DNA of 64,000 nucleotides from an uncultured Lachnospiraceae bacterium (GCA_910577675.1 CAJTOR010000005.1:46368-110367); one strand, 5' to 3'; numbered from the stretch's first letter, positions 52,292 to 61,392 are shown. Notes: generated by a model from the letters alone, not told the origin. Numbers and translations: made by a program.

Positions 52292-54148
52292 TTAAGGCTC
52301 TGTCTGGTTTGCCGGCGGTGTCATACTGTATTTGTATGCCATTTGGTAAGCCTTCGGGCGCGCCGTGTCAAGCAGTTCTGCAATCTCTGCCCTGGCGCTT
52401 GCAACGGCATCGACGATGCTTGGCGAGAAGCGTGTCCCCCTTCCCTCAAGAAGCCTGGCAAATATCTGGTCGATAGAATTTGCTTCCCTAAAGGCGTTGT
52501 TTACTTCATTGCCGCGATACTCTATAAAATCCGCGACCGCAATAAGGTCAACGGCTATGGGGTCCGCACATTCTGCGCGCGAGAATTCTTTTGGGTATCC
52601 GCCCGCCTCGTTATAGTAGCGGTGGTGTCCGAACGCGACCGGCGCAAACTCCTCAGTGGACGGGGCGTTTTTAAGCAGCCGGTATCCCTGAAGCGCATGG
52701 GCTTCGCACATTTCTATTTCAAACGAGAGCCATTGGCGGTTCGGCAGGGAAAAGAGTTGGAGGAAAAAGAGTTTCCCGATATCGTGGAGCATTCCACAGT
52801 CATATATATAGGAAATGAGTGCTTCCTCATTTTCAGTAATCTCCGATGCCGATAACATGCCGCGGATACCAAGGAGTGCTTCGGGTGAAGATTTAAGCAA
52901 GTGTTTAAGTATTAAGACAGCAAGTTGTGCGACCGCGATGCTGTGCACGCAGGTGCCCAGGTGGCGACCCATAATAAACTCATGTGCAAACGCCTTTAGG
53001 GAAATCCCATTTGGATATTCGATGAAATTAAACAACATGGGGCGCAGGTATGAGTACAGGAATTCTGTGTGTGCCTCCGGTGGGGCATTGCGGACATAGC
53101 GCAGGGCTCGCTGGTAAATTAGCTGCATGATCGGGGTTTTGTTCGTGATATAGCGCTTATCCTTGCGCACGTACTCCGTGTACATGGCTGGCAGGAAAAG
53201 GTTTGTATACATGCCCTGCTGCGAATAGTCGGTCTGGGAAGCAGAAATATAGAGCTGTTCCAGGTTTTCGAAAAGTTTCGCAAGATTGTGGATGCCACAG
53301 TGGTAACATGCTGCATAGTAGGCGTAGAGCCATTGTGGCTGCATCGGTATATTTTTTTCCTGCGCGGCGAGAAGCTGTTCGTGGTGGACGTACTCGGCGG
53401 ATTCCATCACTTCGTGCTGCTGTTCGCAGGAAGCGGTATCATAGCGCATATAGCCGAGCAATGTCGTGCGCTCCTGGTGCGTCTTTGTGATAAACAGTTT
53501 CCAGGGAAGCGACGGGGTTTTTTTCTGGAAGGAGGGATCTGTAAGGATCTGCAGGGCGCGGCGCAGCACGGCAAATTTTGGTTCCGCTTCCGATATGGAA
53601 TTGTAGCAGAGCGCGAGGTTACTCATGGAGCGGTGGATGTAGCCGCGCGTTTCCGGGTTTTCAAGCTCGTCATAGTACCGGATGTATCCTGCCGCCTCAC
53701 CAAAAAGCAGCCGCATTTTCCAGTGGTATTTGCCGGGGTCCGTCATCCGCATGATATTGTTATAATTGTACAGCGCCATTGCACTGTGATAAAGTGAACG
53801 GATCAGAAGGTCGCGGTCGTTGTTCTGGCGGGCGTAGACCGTGAGGGCACAGTTTATCTGGTAGTGCACGCCGTTGTCCGCCTGTTTTGTAAGTTTTACG
53901 AGCGCATCGTCAAATTCGGCAAGTTCCGCTATGGTTTCCGGCGTGGCTGCCAGGATATCGTCGAACAGCGGGATAAGAAAATCGCGCAGCACGGTCATGT
54001 TTTCCGCAATCAGCGGGCGCAGGGCGAGAGTACGTTTTGTACAGTCGGTGTAAAAAGCTTCTGCGCTTTCCGAAGCAGTGGGTGTTACGGCGACCAGCTT
54101 CATGATTTTCGAGGTATTGTCAAGATAGGTGGTTTCATATTTGTTCAT
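52292..54148 (-). CDS. HD-GYP-like domain protein
   Basis: 618 aa, no transmembrane helix or signal peptide. The N-terminal 400 residues are helical, reminiscent of TPR-like repeats (LYHSAMALYNYNNIM, YIHRSMSNLALCYNSI, LYAYYAACYHCGIHNLAKLFENLEQLY). The C-terminal 200 residues carry an HD phosphohydrolase core: HSIAVAQLA, GMLHDIGKLFFLQLF (HD near residue 455), HALQGYRLLKN, and FGHHRYYNEAGGYP. The last resembles HHExxDGxGYP of HD-GYP c-di-GMP phosphodiesterases, but with YNEAGGYP in place of DGxGYP, so activity is uncertain. Co-transcribed with the hybrid kinase upstream and the ABC transporter downstream. Confidence 0.8.
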   Translation of the reverse strand: MNKYETTYLDNTSKIMKLVAVTPTASESAEAFYTDCTKRTLALRPLIAENMTVLRDFLIPLFDDILAATPETIAELAEFDDALVKLTKQADNGVHYQINCALTVYARQNNDRDLLIRSLYHSAMALYNYNNIMRMTDPGKYHWKMRLLFGEAAGYIRYYDELENPETRGYIHRSMSNLALCYNSISEAEPKFAVLRRALQILTDPSFQKKTPSLPWKLFITKTHQERTTLLGYMRYDTASCEQQHEVMESAEYVHHEQLLAAQEKNIPMQPQWLYAYYAACYHCGIHNLAKLFENLEQLYISASQTDYSQQGMYTNLFLPAMYTEYVRKDKRYITNKTPIMQLIYQRALRYVRNAPPEAHTEFLYSYLRPMLFNFIEYPNGISLKAFAHEFIMGRHLGTCVHSIAVAQLAVLILKHLLKSSPEALLGIRGMLSASEITENEEALISYIYDCGMLHDIGKLFFLQLFSLPNRQWLSFEIEMCEAHALQGYRLLKNAPSTEEFAPVAFGHHRYYNEAGGYPKEFSRAECADPIAVDLIAVADFIEYRGNEVNNAFREANSIDQIFARLLEGRGTRFSPSIVDAVASARAEIAELLDTARPKAYQMAYKYSMTPPANQTEP

Positions 54149-54200
54149 GGCTATCCCCTCCCTCCCGCTTTGGCGGGTATAAAACCTGAATATGGAATTA

Positions 54201-56138
54201 TTATTTGTGGGTTCCCTGGTTCAGGTTGTCCAGACAGGAGAGTACCTGTTCCACATCTAAAGGTTTTGTAATATGTGCGTTCATTCCGGCTTCTATGGAG
54301 ATTTGCCGGTCTTCCTCAAATGCGTTGGCGGTCATGGCAACAATTGGCACCTGTGCCGCGTCAAGTCTTTTAAGTTTGCGGATGCGCCGCGTTGCTTCAA
54401 GACCGTCCATAACCGGCATCTTGATATCCATCAGGATGAGGTCATAATAAAACAGCGGCTTTTCGCAGAAGGTGGTAATAGCTTCCTCCCCGTTTGTGGC
54501 AGTATCGATCATGATATTGGTCATGGAGAGGATTTCTTTTGCAATCTCCAAGTTTAACATGTTGTCCTCCACCAATAGCAGGCGGTTTTTTGAGTAGTCT
54601 GTAACCCCGCGTTTTTGCTGCCCTTCTTTTGCGGTATGTCCTTCCTTTGTAAAAGGGTAGAGCGCTTCTGCCAGGCGGCTTTTAAAGAGCGGAAGCGGGA
54701 TAAAGCTGTTGACACCGAGTTTGGTCATTAAATATTCCATCTCGGACCAGTTGTTTTCGGAAAGCATAAGGATCGGGAAATCCCGTCCCTTGCGCGCCCT
54801 GATATCCGGTAGTAGCTGGGCGATATCAATATCTTTAAGGTGGTCGGTGGTAAGCAGTGCAAAGTATTCCCTGCCCGAGATATCCGCGTCGTTAATCTTA
54901 TCGATCGCCTGATTCCCGTCCGCAGCAATATCGCAGGTGATGTTAAGTCCTGAAAGCAGTTGGGGGAGTGTTGTAAGTTTGTTTCCGTCTCCCTGAATAA
55001 TGAGCACATGACGGCCGGAGAGTGCGCAAAAGTGGGAAGTGTCCGCCTCGTAGCGCTTTAGCGGGATGGCGATTGTGAATTCCGACCCCTCGTTAAGTAC
55101 GCTTGTCACTTTGATAGTGCCGCCCATCATCTCGATCAGTTTTTTGGTGATCGCCATGCCAAGTCCAGTCCCCTCAATGCGGCTGATCGTGGAGGAAGCC
55201 TCACGTTCAAATGGCTGGAATATTTTGGCTAAAAATTCCGGTGTCATACCGATCCCGTTATCCTTTACGCGAAACGTGAGCATAACGGAAGAATCTTCCA
55301 TTAATTCCTGCTCGAGCGATATATAAATCTCCCCGCCCTCCCCCGTATATTTTACGGCGTTGGAGAGGATGTTTAAAAATATCTGTCTTAGCCTTGTGGG
55401 GTCAGCAATCAGGTTTTCGTGCTCGATATTGCAGAGGTTTAAGTGGAGCTTCTGCTTTTTTTCCGCCGTCTGCGGGCGGATAATAACCAGGATGCTGTGT
55501 ATCTGGTCAGCCAGCTGGATATGTTCCTCATTTAAAACAACTTTGCCGCTCTCGATGCGGGACATATCGAGCACTTCGTTAATCAGTTCCATCAAATGTC
55601 CGGAAGCAGTCCGGATTTTTTTCAGGCAGTCCTCAACACGCGCAGGGTCTTCGGAATAATTGAGCGCAATATCGGTCATGCCGATAATCGCGTTCATCGG
55701 GGTGCGGATGTCATGCGACATCTCGGAGAGAAAATTGGTTTTTGCCTGGCTGGCTGCATTCGCGGCCTCAAGCGCCTCGTTCATGCGGCGCTGGTAGTCG
55801 AAGAGGCGTTCGACGGATGCCCGCTCCGCCTCGTTCTGGTCCAGGACAAAAACAAGGCAGGTATCCCCGTTAAACGGCGAGGCAAACAGGCGCAGCAGGC
55901 TGCCGTTTGGCTCGTGGCGAAACGGTCCTACATCCATACTGCCCATGGATGTGGAAAAAACTGGAAAAACATTGCCGAGCGTTTGTCCGGTGATCGACAC
56001 AGAGGGAAGCTCTAGGATGGAAGCAGCCCTGTTATTTGCATATATAATGGTGGAACTGGAGGAGAAGGGAAGGGAAGTGACCAGATATCCCTGTGAACTC
56101 TCACCAAACATTTCATCGTATTCATTATAACTTTTCAT
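54201..56138 (-). CDS. Cytoplasmic hybrid sensor histidine kinase with receiver domain
   Basis: 645 aa without transmembrane segments. An N-terminal PAS-like domain (about 10-105, TIIYANNRAASILELPSVSITGQTLGNVFP), a short coiled coil, HisKA with His142 in SEMSHDIRTPMNAIIGM, HATPase_c (DNGIGMTPEFLAKIFQPFERE, GTGLGMAITKKLIEMMGG), a degenerate receiver-like domain (about 370-490), and a C-terminal receiver (LLLVEDNMLNLEIAKEIL, phospho-acceptor Asp near 569 in LMDIKMPVMDG). No output regulator gene is adjacent, so the signal probably passes by phosphorelay or to the HD protein. First gene of the - strand operon, with a promoter at 56175-56203. Confidence 0.92.
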   Translation of the reverse strand: MKSYNEYDEMFGESSQGYLVTSLPFSSSSTIIYANNRAASILELPSVSITGQTLGNVFPVFSTSMGSMDVGPFRHEPNGSLLRLFASPFNGDTCLVFVLDQNEAERASVERLFDYQRRMNEALEAANAASQAKTNFLSEMSHDIRTPMNAIIGMTDIALNYSEDPARVEDCLKKIRTASGHLMELINEVLDMSRIESGKVVLNEEHIQLADQIHSILVIIRPQTAEKKQKLHLNLCNIEHENLIADPTRLRQIFLNILSNAVKYTGEGGEIYISLEQELMEDSSVMLTFRVKDNGIGMTPEFLAKIFQPFEREASSTISRIEGTGLGMAITKKLIEMMGGTIKVTSVLNEGSEFTIAIPLKRYEADTSHFCALSGRHVLIIQGDGNKLTTLPQLLSGLNITCDIAADGNQAIDKINDADISGREYFALLTTDHLKDIDIAQLLPDIRARKGRDFPILMLSENNWSEMEYLMTKLGVNSFIPLPLFKSRLAEALYPFTKEGHTAKEGQQKRGVTDYSKNRLLLVEDNMLNLEIAKEILSMTNIMIDTATNGEEAITTFCEKPLFYYDLILMDIKMPVMDGLEATRRIRKLKRLDAAQVPIVAMTANAFEEDRQISIEAGMNAHITKPLDVEQVLSCLDNLNQGTHK

Positions 56139-56174
56139 AACCCGTCCTCCGAAAATTAAAACTATGTGTTTCTC

Positions 56175-56203
56175 ATTTTATCATTTTATGGTTAAAAAGT
56201 AAA
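56175..56203 (-). promoter_or_regulatory. Promoter of the kinase-HD-transporter operon
   Basis: On the - strand: TTTACT (56203-56198), 17-nt spacer, TAAAAT (56180-56175), 37 nt upstream of the kinase start. Confidence 0.55.
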
Positions 56204-56204
56204 G

Positions 56205-56233
56205 TTGATATTCTTCTTCAAGTGCGTTATACT
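56205..56233 (+). promoter_or_regulatory. Sigma-A promoter for pncC
   Basis: TTGATA (56205-56210), 17-nt spacer, TATACT (56228-56233), 78 nt before the pncC start and back to back with the kinase promoter. Confidence 0.7.
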
Positions 56234-56310
56234 AATTTTTGAGTTTATCTGCTTGGGATTACACAGGAATATTTCTTTTGGTAAAAGTGCACAGAAAGGA
56301 GTTATCGGGG

Positions 56311-56787
56311 ATGGTTGCAAAAAAAACGGTGGAGCTGTTGGTAAAGCGGGGATTTCGCATCTCATTTGCGGAGTCCTGTACTGGGGGGCTTGCCGCGGCG
56401 AGGCTTGTGGAAGTACCGGATGCTTCAAAGGTGTTTGATGTGGGTGTTATAACCTATGCAAATGAAGCTAAAATAAAATATCTGGGGGTTTTTGAGGAAA
56501 CCATTGAGGAGTTTGGCGTGGTGAGCGAGGAAGTGGCCGGGCAGATGGCAGAAGGCGTGGCGCGCGCGAATATGGCGCAGGTCGGAGTGGGGATTACCGG
56601 GATTGCAGGACCGACGGGCGGGACAAAGAACAAGCCGGTCGGCATGGTCTGCTTCGGTTTTTATGTGGATGGGATGCTTGCCACACACACAATGCAATTT
56701 GGGGAAATTGGCAGGAATGCCGTGCGCGAAGCCAGCGTAGAATTTGTGTATGGGACATTGGAAAGGCTTTTGGGAAACGGGGAATGA
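56311..56787 (+). CDS. pncC: Nicotinamide-nucleotide amidase (CinA C-terminal domain)
   Basis: 158 aa from ATG 56311 (AAAGGAG at 56295-56301). SFAESCTGGLAAARLV is the signature with the catalytic Ser; GVGITGIAGPTGGTKNKPVG and a C-terminal ASVEFVYGTLERLL complete the domain. Stand-alone form of the domain found at the end of CinA; converts NMN to NaMN in pyridine nucleotide salvage. A longer frame from 56239 lacks support. Overlaps the PAP2 gene by 4 nt. Confidence 0.93.
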   Translation: MVAKKTVELLVKRGFRISFAESCTGGLAAARLVEVPDASKVFDVGVITYANEAKIKYLGVFEETIEEFGVVSEEVAGQMAEGVARANMAQVGVGITGIAGPTGGTKNKPVGMVCFGFYVDGMLATHTMQFGEIGRNAVREASVEFVYGTLERLLGNGE

Positions 56788-57272
56788 ATGCGGGGCGATA
56801 CAGGAAAATACGGGAATGGTTTCTTTGTGCACCGTGGCGCATAAAGTTTCTTCTTATAGCTTACCGGGGGCTGCCGCTTTTCGTGGCGGCGGGCTATGCA
56901 GTCTGCCTGGCACTGTGTTTTTTTTGCAGGAGGGAACTTCTTTTTCGCGCCATCTTTGTGCCTGCCGCAATGTTCTTTTTGGTTTCGGTATTCCGGCATT
57001 TTGCCGATTTTCAAAGACCGTATGAGAAGGAGGGGATTGTGCCGCTGATAAAGAAGGAAAAATGCGGACACTCTTTCCCAAGCCGCCACGCGGCAAGTGC
57101 CGGCATGGTCGCGGCAGTCTGGACAGCCTACTGCCTGCCAGCGGGTATATTTTTTCTGGCGGTGGGGGTGCTTATCGCGGCGAGCCGTGTGTTTGCGGGG
57201 GTACATTATGTAAGGGATGTGCTTGTCGGCGGGGTGTTCGGTTTTTTTTCAGTGTGGATATTTTTTTTGTAA
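56784..57272 (+). CDS. PAP2 superfamily membrane phosphatase
   Basis: 162 aa with four to five transmembrane segments. The three PAP2 motifs are visible: RPY (FADFQRPYEKEG), GHSFPSRHAAS (PSRH) and SRVFAGVHYVRDVLVG (SRxxxxxHxxxD). Acts on lipid phosphates or undecaprenyl pyrophosphate at the membrane. Translationally coupled to pncC by an ATGA overlap. Confidence 0.92.
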   Translation: MNAGRYRKIREWFLCAPWRIKFLLIAYRGLPLFVAAGYAVCLALCFFCRRELLFRAIFVPAAMFFLVSVFRHFADFQRPYEKEGIVPLIKKEKCGHSFPSRHAASAGMVAAVWTAYCLPAGIFFLAVGVLIAASRVFAGVHYVRDVLVGGVFGFFSVWIFFL

Positions 57273-57276
57273 ATAC

Positions 57277-57305
57277 TTGACGAAACAGCAGATTGCAGGT
57301 AAACT
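57277..57305 (+). promoter_or_regulatory. Promoter of the pspA operon
   Basis: TTGACG (57277-57282), 17-nt spacer, TAAACT (57300-57305), with a leader of about 105 nt before pspA. The -10 is weak, so an alternative sigma factor is not excluded. Confidence 0.5.
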
Positions 57306-57417
57306 AAATGTATGGTCTTTAAAGCCTGTAGAAGGAAGGGAGAATAGTGCTGTGCTGCGCCGGCATTAAAGCGTTTGCTGCTCCTTAAAATCAAGCCGCA
57401 GCAGGGAGGATAAGAAG

Positions 57418-58095
57418 ATGGGTATTTTATCAAGGTTTAAGGATATCATGTCGGCAAATATCAATGCATTGCTTGACAAGGCAGAGAATCCGGAGAAGAT
57501 GATTGACCAGTGTTTGAGGAACCTTCAGGAGGATCTTGGGAAAGTGAAATCCGAAACCGCCAGCATTATGGCGGAGGAGGCCAGGGCAAAGCGCGAGCTT
57601 GACGAGTGCAACGCCGAGATGGAGAAGATGCAGAAATTTGCGATCAAGGCGCTCGAGAAAAATAATGAGGACGACGCGCGCAAGTTCCTTGAGCAGAAGG
57701 CATCGCTCGCCTCAAAGCAGGCAGGTTTACAGCAGACCTACGATCTTGCACACCAGAATGCGGATCATATGAAGCAGATGCACAGCAAGCTTGTCGCGGA
57801 TATCAATGAACTTGAATCGCGCAGGGCGATGATTAAGGGCAAACTTGCCGTTGCGAAGACGCAGGAGCGCATCAACAAGATGGGCGATTCCGTGAACAGT
57901 GCGAACCGCTCGATTGCAAGCTTCGAGAAGTACGAGGATCTTGCAAACAAGAAGTTGGATGAAGCGAATGCGATGGCGGAATTGAACAGGATGGAGAAGT
58001 CCGGCGATATCCGCGACCTGACTGCAAAGTATTCGCAGGGGTCGGATGTGGATGACGAACTTGCGGCACTGAAAGCAAGCCTTGGGAAAGCGTAA
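57418..58095 (+). CDS. pspA: PspA/IM30 family membrane-stress protein
   Basis: 225 aa, almost all helical coiled coil. GILSRFKDIMSANINALLDKAENPEKMIDQCLRNL at the N-terminus is characteristic of PspA/Vipp1 (membrane-binding helix and first hairpin). Stabilises damaged membranes as an ESCRT-III-like polymer. The following three genes match the B. subtilis order ydjF(pspA)-ydjG-ydjH-ydjI. GGAGG lies 8 nt before the ATG. Confidence 0.95.
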   Translation: MGILSRFKDIMSANINALLDKAENPEKMIDQCLRNLQEDLGKVKSETASIMAEEARAKRELDECNAEMEKMQKFAIKALEKNNEDDARKFLEQKASLASKQAGLQQTYDLAHQNADHMKQMHSKLVADINELESRRAMIKGKLAVAKTQERINKMGDSVNSANRSIASFEKYEDLANKKLDEANAMAELNRMEKSGDIRDLTAKYSQGSDVDDELAALKASLGKA

Positions 58096-58154
58096 GTATG
58101 CCCGGGAATAAGAGTGGCCGGTTTAAAACAACGAGGTATGAGTGGGGGAAAGGG

Positions 58155-58189
58155 CGGCTGCGGATGGGTCCGCGGCCGTTTCTGTTTTT
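58155..58189 (+). terminator. Terminator/attenuator after pspA
   Basis: CGGCTGCGGA (58155-58164), TGGG loop, TCCGCGGCCG (58169-58178) and a T-rich tail. Would lower expression of the downstream ydjG-like genes relative to pspA. Confidence 0.75.
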
Positions 58190-58248
58190 GGAGTGGGAAT
58201 TGGATTTGGTGGGGGCGGGGAATACCTGCCTTACAGAAATGAGGAATT

Positions 58249-59349
58249 ATGGTAGTCCAGTATAAATGCCCGAGCTGCGGCGCGGATATGCAGTATGATG
58301 CGGAATCAAGGAAACTGAAATGCACTGGCTGCGGCAGGCTGATGGCGGTTGATGCCATGAAACAGGGTGGGGAAAAAGAGGGGGAGGAGATTGCCCCCTT
58401 TTCGGCGGATGAGATCGAGGATGAGACCTCTTTCGGGCGGATTGGGGAGGAAGCGGGCAGCGGCGCTTTTGGCGATGGGGAAGGCTGCCAGTATGTCTGC
58501 AACAACTGTGGTGCAGTAGTTGTAACAACAACGGATACAACTGCTACAACCTGTAGTTTCTGCGGTGCGCCGGTGGTTCTTGGCGACCGTCTGACCGGCA
58601 AGAAGGCTCCGGTTTTTGTTATCCCGTTTAAGATTGGAAAAGAGCAGGCGATGGCGGCGTTCCGCAAATGGTGCGGGAACGGGAAACTTACGCCCAAGGA
58701 TTTTATGACCGCCGACCGCATCAAAAACATTACGGGGATGTACGTGCCGTTTTGGCTCTTTGATATGGAAGGGACGGGGGAGGCGGACTGCACGGCAACG
58801 CGCGTGCGCACCTACTCGCAGGGGGAATATATTTGTACAGAAACAAAGTATTACCATGTATACCGCCGACTGAATATGGTCTATTCCAAGGTGCCCGTGG
58901 ATGCCTCGGAGAAAATGAACGATGAGATGATGGACAAATTGGAACCGTTTTCTTATTCGGAACTCGCCCCTTTTGAAATGCCTTATCTGGCGGGGTATCT
59001 TGCGGAACAGTATAATTATGATGACAAGGAGCTGCTGCCGCGCGTGACGGAGCGTGTAAAGCGCTATGCGAGCCAGTATCTTGCATCGACAATCACGGGC
59101 TATTCGACCGTTACCTACAATCATAAAGAAATAAGGCTTAATCCGGTCAATGCCCGCTATACATTGCTTCCGGTCTGGATGGTCTGCTACGATTATCGCG
59201 ACAGCGAACATATCTTTGCGATGAACGGCCAGACCGGCAAGATTGTCGGGAAACCGCCGCTCTCAAACAAGAAGATTGCCCTGTGGTTTACGGGTATCAG
59301 CGCGGCAGCCTTTGCGGTTATGCGTCTGGTTTCTATGTTCCTGGTTTAG
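58249..59349 (+). CDS. YdjG-like zinc-ribbon membrane protein
   Basis: 366 aa. Two zinc ribbons: CPSC (7-10) with CTGC (about 26-29), and CNNC with CSFC (about 84-107). A central conserved domain (FVIPFKIGKEQAMAAFRKWC, YVPFWLFDMEGTG, LPVWMVCYDYRDSEHIFAMNGQTGKIVGKPP) and a single C-terminal transmembrane helix (about 345-365). Family linked to PspA in Firmicutes; probably a membrane-recruiting partner. GAGGA precedes the ATG. Confidence 0.85.
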   Translation: MVVQYKCPSCGADMQYDAESRKLKCTGCGRLMAVDAMKQGGEKEGEEIAPFSADEIEDETSFGRIGEEAGSGAFGDGEGCQYVCNNCGAVVVTTTDTTATTCSFCGAPVVLGDRLTGKKAPVFVIPFKIGKEQAMAAFRKWCGNGKLTPKDFMTADRIKNITGMYVPFWLFDMEGTGEADCTATRVRTYSQGEYICTETKYYHVYRRLNMVYSKVPVDASEKMNDEMMDKLEPFSYSELAPFEMPYLAGYLAEQYNYDDKELLPRVTERVKRYASQYLASTITGYSTVTYNHKEIRLNPVNARYTLLPVWMVCYDYRDSEHIFAMNGQTGKIVGKPPLSNKKIALWFTGISAAAFAVMRLVSMFLV

Positions 59350-59361
59350 GGGGAGGATGAT

Positions 59362-60150
59362 ATGGGAAAAAAAAGAAAAATAATAAGTTTCTTCCTGCTC
59401 CTCTTAACTTTTCTCCTTCCCGTGGGAAGCGTGTATGCATCCAGCTTTTCACAGCCGGTTGTGTCGGCTGTAAAGGGTGTCTATCTCTATGATGATGCGG
59501 GACTTTTAGATGACGACCAGAGGGAAAGGCTTTCGGAACACTTGAAAAAATGCGGGCAGGAAACGGGCTGCGGGATCTATGCGGTCACTTCCTCAGAACC
59601 CGGCGGCAGGACGGGCGATAGGTACCTGGAAGATTTTTATGACAATGGTTTTGATACGGGTCAGATTGATACGGACGCAGTATTGATATACCTTGATATG
59701 GAGAACCGCTATGTCAATGTGCAGGCTTATGGGAAGGCACAGAACAGGATTACGGACGGAGTATGTGATAAGATAATCGACGCGATTTATGATGACCTGA
59801 AAGCGGGGTATTATTACAATGTAATAGAGGTTTATGCGGACGAGGCAGTTGATTATCTTAACTATGTGCCGATTTATCTGCGGGCGTGGGTGCAGCTTAT
59901 CGCGGCTCTCATTATCGGGGGGATTGCCGTTTCTGTGATGGCGGTGAAAAGCGGCGGTGTTATGACCGTGAATGCGGATACATATCTTGATTCGCGCTAC
60001 AGCGGGATTCGTGCGAGAAGGGATGACTATATCCGCACAAGCGTGACAAAGCGCAAGAAGCCAAAGCCGAGTGAGGGCGGTGGCAGTAGCGGCGGAGGTC
60101 ATGTCAGCAGCGGCGGGCATTCCCACTCAAGCGGAGGCAGAAGTTTTTAG
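59362..60150 (+). CDS. TPM domain protein (YdjH-like) with Gly/Ser/His-rich tail
   Basis: 262 aa. Cleavable or anchoring signal at 8-27, a TPM domain at about 38-165 (YLYDDAGLLDDDQRERLSEHL, DAVLIYLDMENRYVNVQAYGKAQ), a transmembrane helix at about 178-198, and a cytoplasmic tail ending in repeated Gly, Ser and His (GGGSSGGGHVSSGGHSHSSG). The His-rich tail may bind metal. Third gene of the pspA operon, where TPM proteins act with PspA and SPFH proteins in membrane stress. Confidence 0.88.
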   Translation: MGKKRKIISFFLLLLTFLLPVGSVYASSFSQPVVSAVKGVYLYDDAGLLDDDQRERLSEHLKKCGQETGCGIYAVTSSEPGGRTGDRYLEDFYDNGFDTGQIDTDAVLIYLDMENRYVNVQAYGKAQNRITDGVCDKIIDAIYDDLKAGYYYNVIEVYADEAVDYLNYVPIYLRAWVQLIAALIIGGIAVSVMAVKSGGVMTVNADTYLDSRYSGIRARRDDYIRTSVTKRKKPKPSEGGGSSGGGHVSSGGHSHSSGGRSF

Positions 60151-60182
60151 ATGGTTTTATATTAGGAAAGGGGCAACATAAA

Positions 60183-61184
60183 ATGGGATTATTTTCAAAT
60201 CAGTTTTCATCGGTGGTTGAGTGGAAGGAATTCCGCGAGGATATGATTTTCTGGAAGTGGCCGAACGCGGAGCTAAAGAAGGGCAGCCGCCTGATTATCC
60301 GCCCGGGACAGGATGCGATTTTTTTAAACACTGGCCGGATAGAGGGAATTTTTACGGATGACGGCGATTATGATATTGAGTCGCAGATCATCCCGTTCCT
60401 CTCAACTTTAAAGGGATTTAAGTTTGGTTTTAATACAAACCTGCGTGCCGAAGTTTTGTTTGTCAATACAAAAGAGTTTACAGTTAAGTGGGGGACTGCC
60501 AATGCGATTAATATTCCGGTGGCGGGCATGCCGGGCGGTATGCCAATCCGCGCTTTTGGCACGCTGAATTTCAAGGTGAATGATTATATTAAATTGATTG
60601 ACAAGATTGCGGGGGTTAAGGAATCCTACCTTGTGGAGGATGTGAAAATCCGCGTGACATCCGTGCTCGACCAGCTTTTGATGAAGTGGATCAGCAAGGA
60701 GGGGAAGGATATGTTTAACCTCCAGGCTAATGCCTACGATATCGCCAAAGGGATCAGCGTAGATCTGGATATGGAAATATTTGATATGGGGCTTACGATT
60801 ACGGGCTTCAATATTATGAGTTTCAATTACCCGGAAGAAGTGCAGCGCATGATTACAAAAAATGCTTCCCAGAGCATGATAGGCGATATAAACCGCTATC
60901 AGCAGGTGGGCATGGTCGATGCGATGGCATCCGGCAAAGGTGGCGCTGCCTCCGAGATGGCGGGCATGATGATGGGTATGAACATGGCAAACCAGATGGT
61001 GAATTCCATGAATGCAAATTCATTGAATACACAAGATTCTTCTAATTCTGTGAATATGCAGAATCCGCAGAATATGCCGAATAACCGGACTGATGCTGGG
61101 GCAAAACCTAATTTCTGCCCGAATTGCGGGGCTAAGGCGGGCGGGGCAAATTTCTGCCCGAACTGCGGTCAGAAGCTGGCTTAG
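60183..61184 (+). CDS. SPFH domain protein (YdjI-like) with C-terminal zinc ribbons
   Basis: 333 aa. MGLFSNQFSSVVEWKEFREDMIFWKWPN is the conserved start of the YdjI/virion-core-like SPFH family. The SPFH domain covers about 20-240. A low-complexity Met/Asn/Gln-rich linker (about 245-305) leads to a C-terminal zinc ribbon, CPNCGAKAGGANFCPNCGQ. In B. subtilis YdjI recruits PspA to the membrane. Fourth gene of the operon. Confidence 0.9.
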   Translation: MGLFSNQFSSVVEWKEFREDMIFWKWPNAELKKGSRLIIRPGQDAIFLNTGRIEGIFTDDGDYDIESQIIPFLSTLKGFKFGFNTNLRAEVLFVNTKEFTVKWGTANAINIPVAGMPGGMPIRAFGTLNFKVNDYIKLIDKIAGVKESYLVEDVKIRVTSVLDQLLMKWISKEGKDMFNLQANAYDIAKGISVDLDMEIFDMGLTITGFNIMSFNYPEEVQRMITKNASQSMIGDINRYQQVGMVDAMASGKGGAASEMAGMMMGMNMANQMVNSMNANSLNTQDSSNSVNMQNPQNMPNNRTDAGAKPNFCPNCGAKAGGANFCPNCGQKLA

Positions 61185-61188
61185 GGAG

Positions 61189-61392
61189 ATGGGGGGCAGG
61201 AAATGGCATAAGGTTATCTTCTTGGCGCTGTGTGTGTTCCTGTTCTTTGGCGGCTGCGGAAAGCATAAATGCGCTGTTTGCGGGGATGGGGCGAGCTGCA
61301 AGTTGATATTTATGGGGAAAGAGTTTGATCTGTGCCGCGACTGCTATAAAACCTATGTTGAGGAGCAGCAGTTATTTGATGGGGAATTGTAA
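61189..61392 (+). CDS. Small zinc-binding lipoprotein
   Basis: About 67 aa from ATG 61189, 4 nt after the SPFH gene stop. Hydrophobic signal (VIFLALCVFLFFGGC) with lipobox-like FGGC, then CAVCGDGASCKLIFMGKEFDLCRDCYKTYVEEQ: two CXXC pairs flanking a short beta-like segment, probably a zinc ribbon. The AGGGAG that could serve as ribosome binding site is unusually close to the ATG, so translation may be coupled to the upstream gene. Unrecognised family. Confidence 0.6.
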   Translation: MGGRKWHKVIFLALCVFLFFGGCGKHKCAVCGDGASCKLIFMGKEFDLCRDCYKTYVEEQQLFDGEL

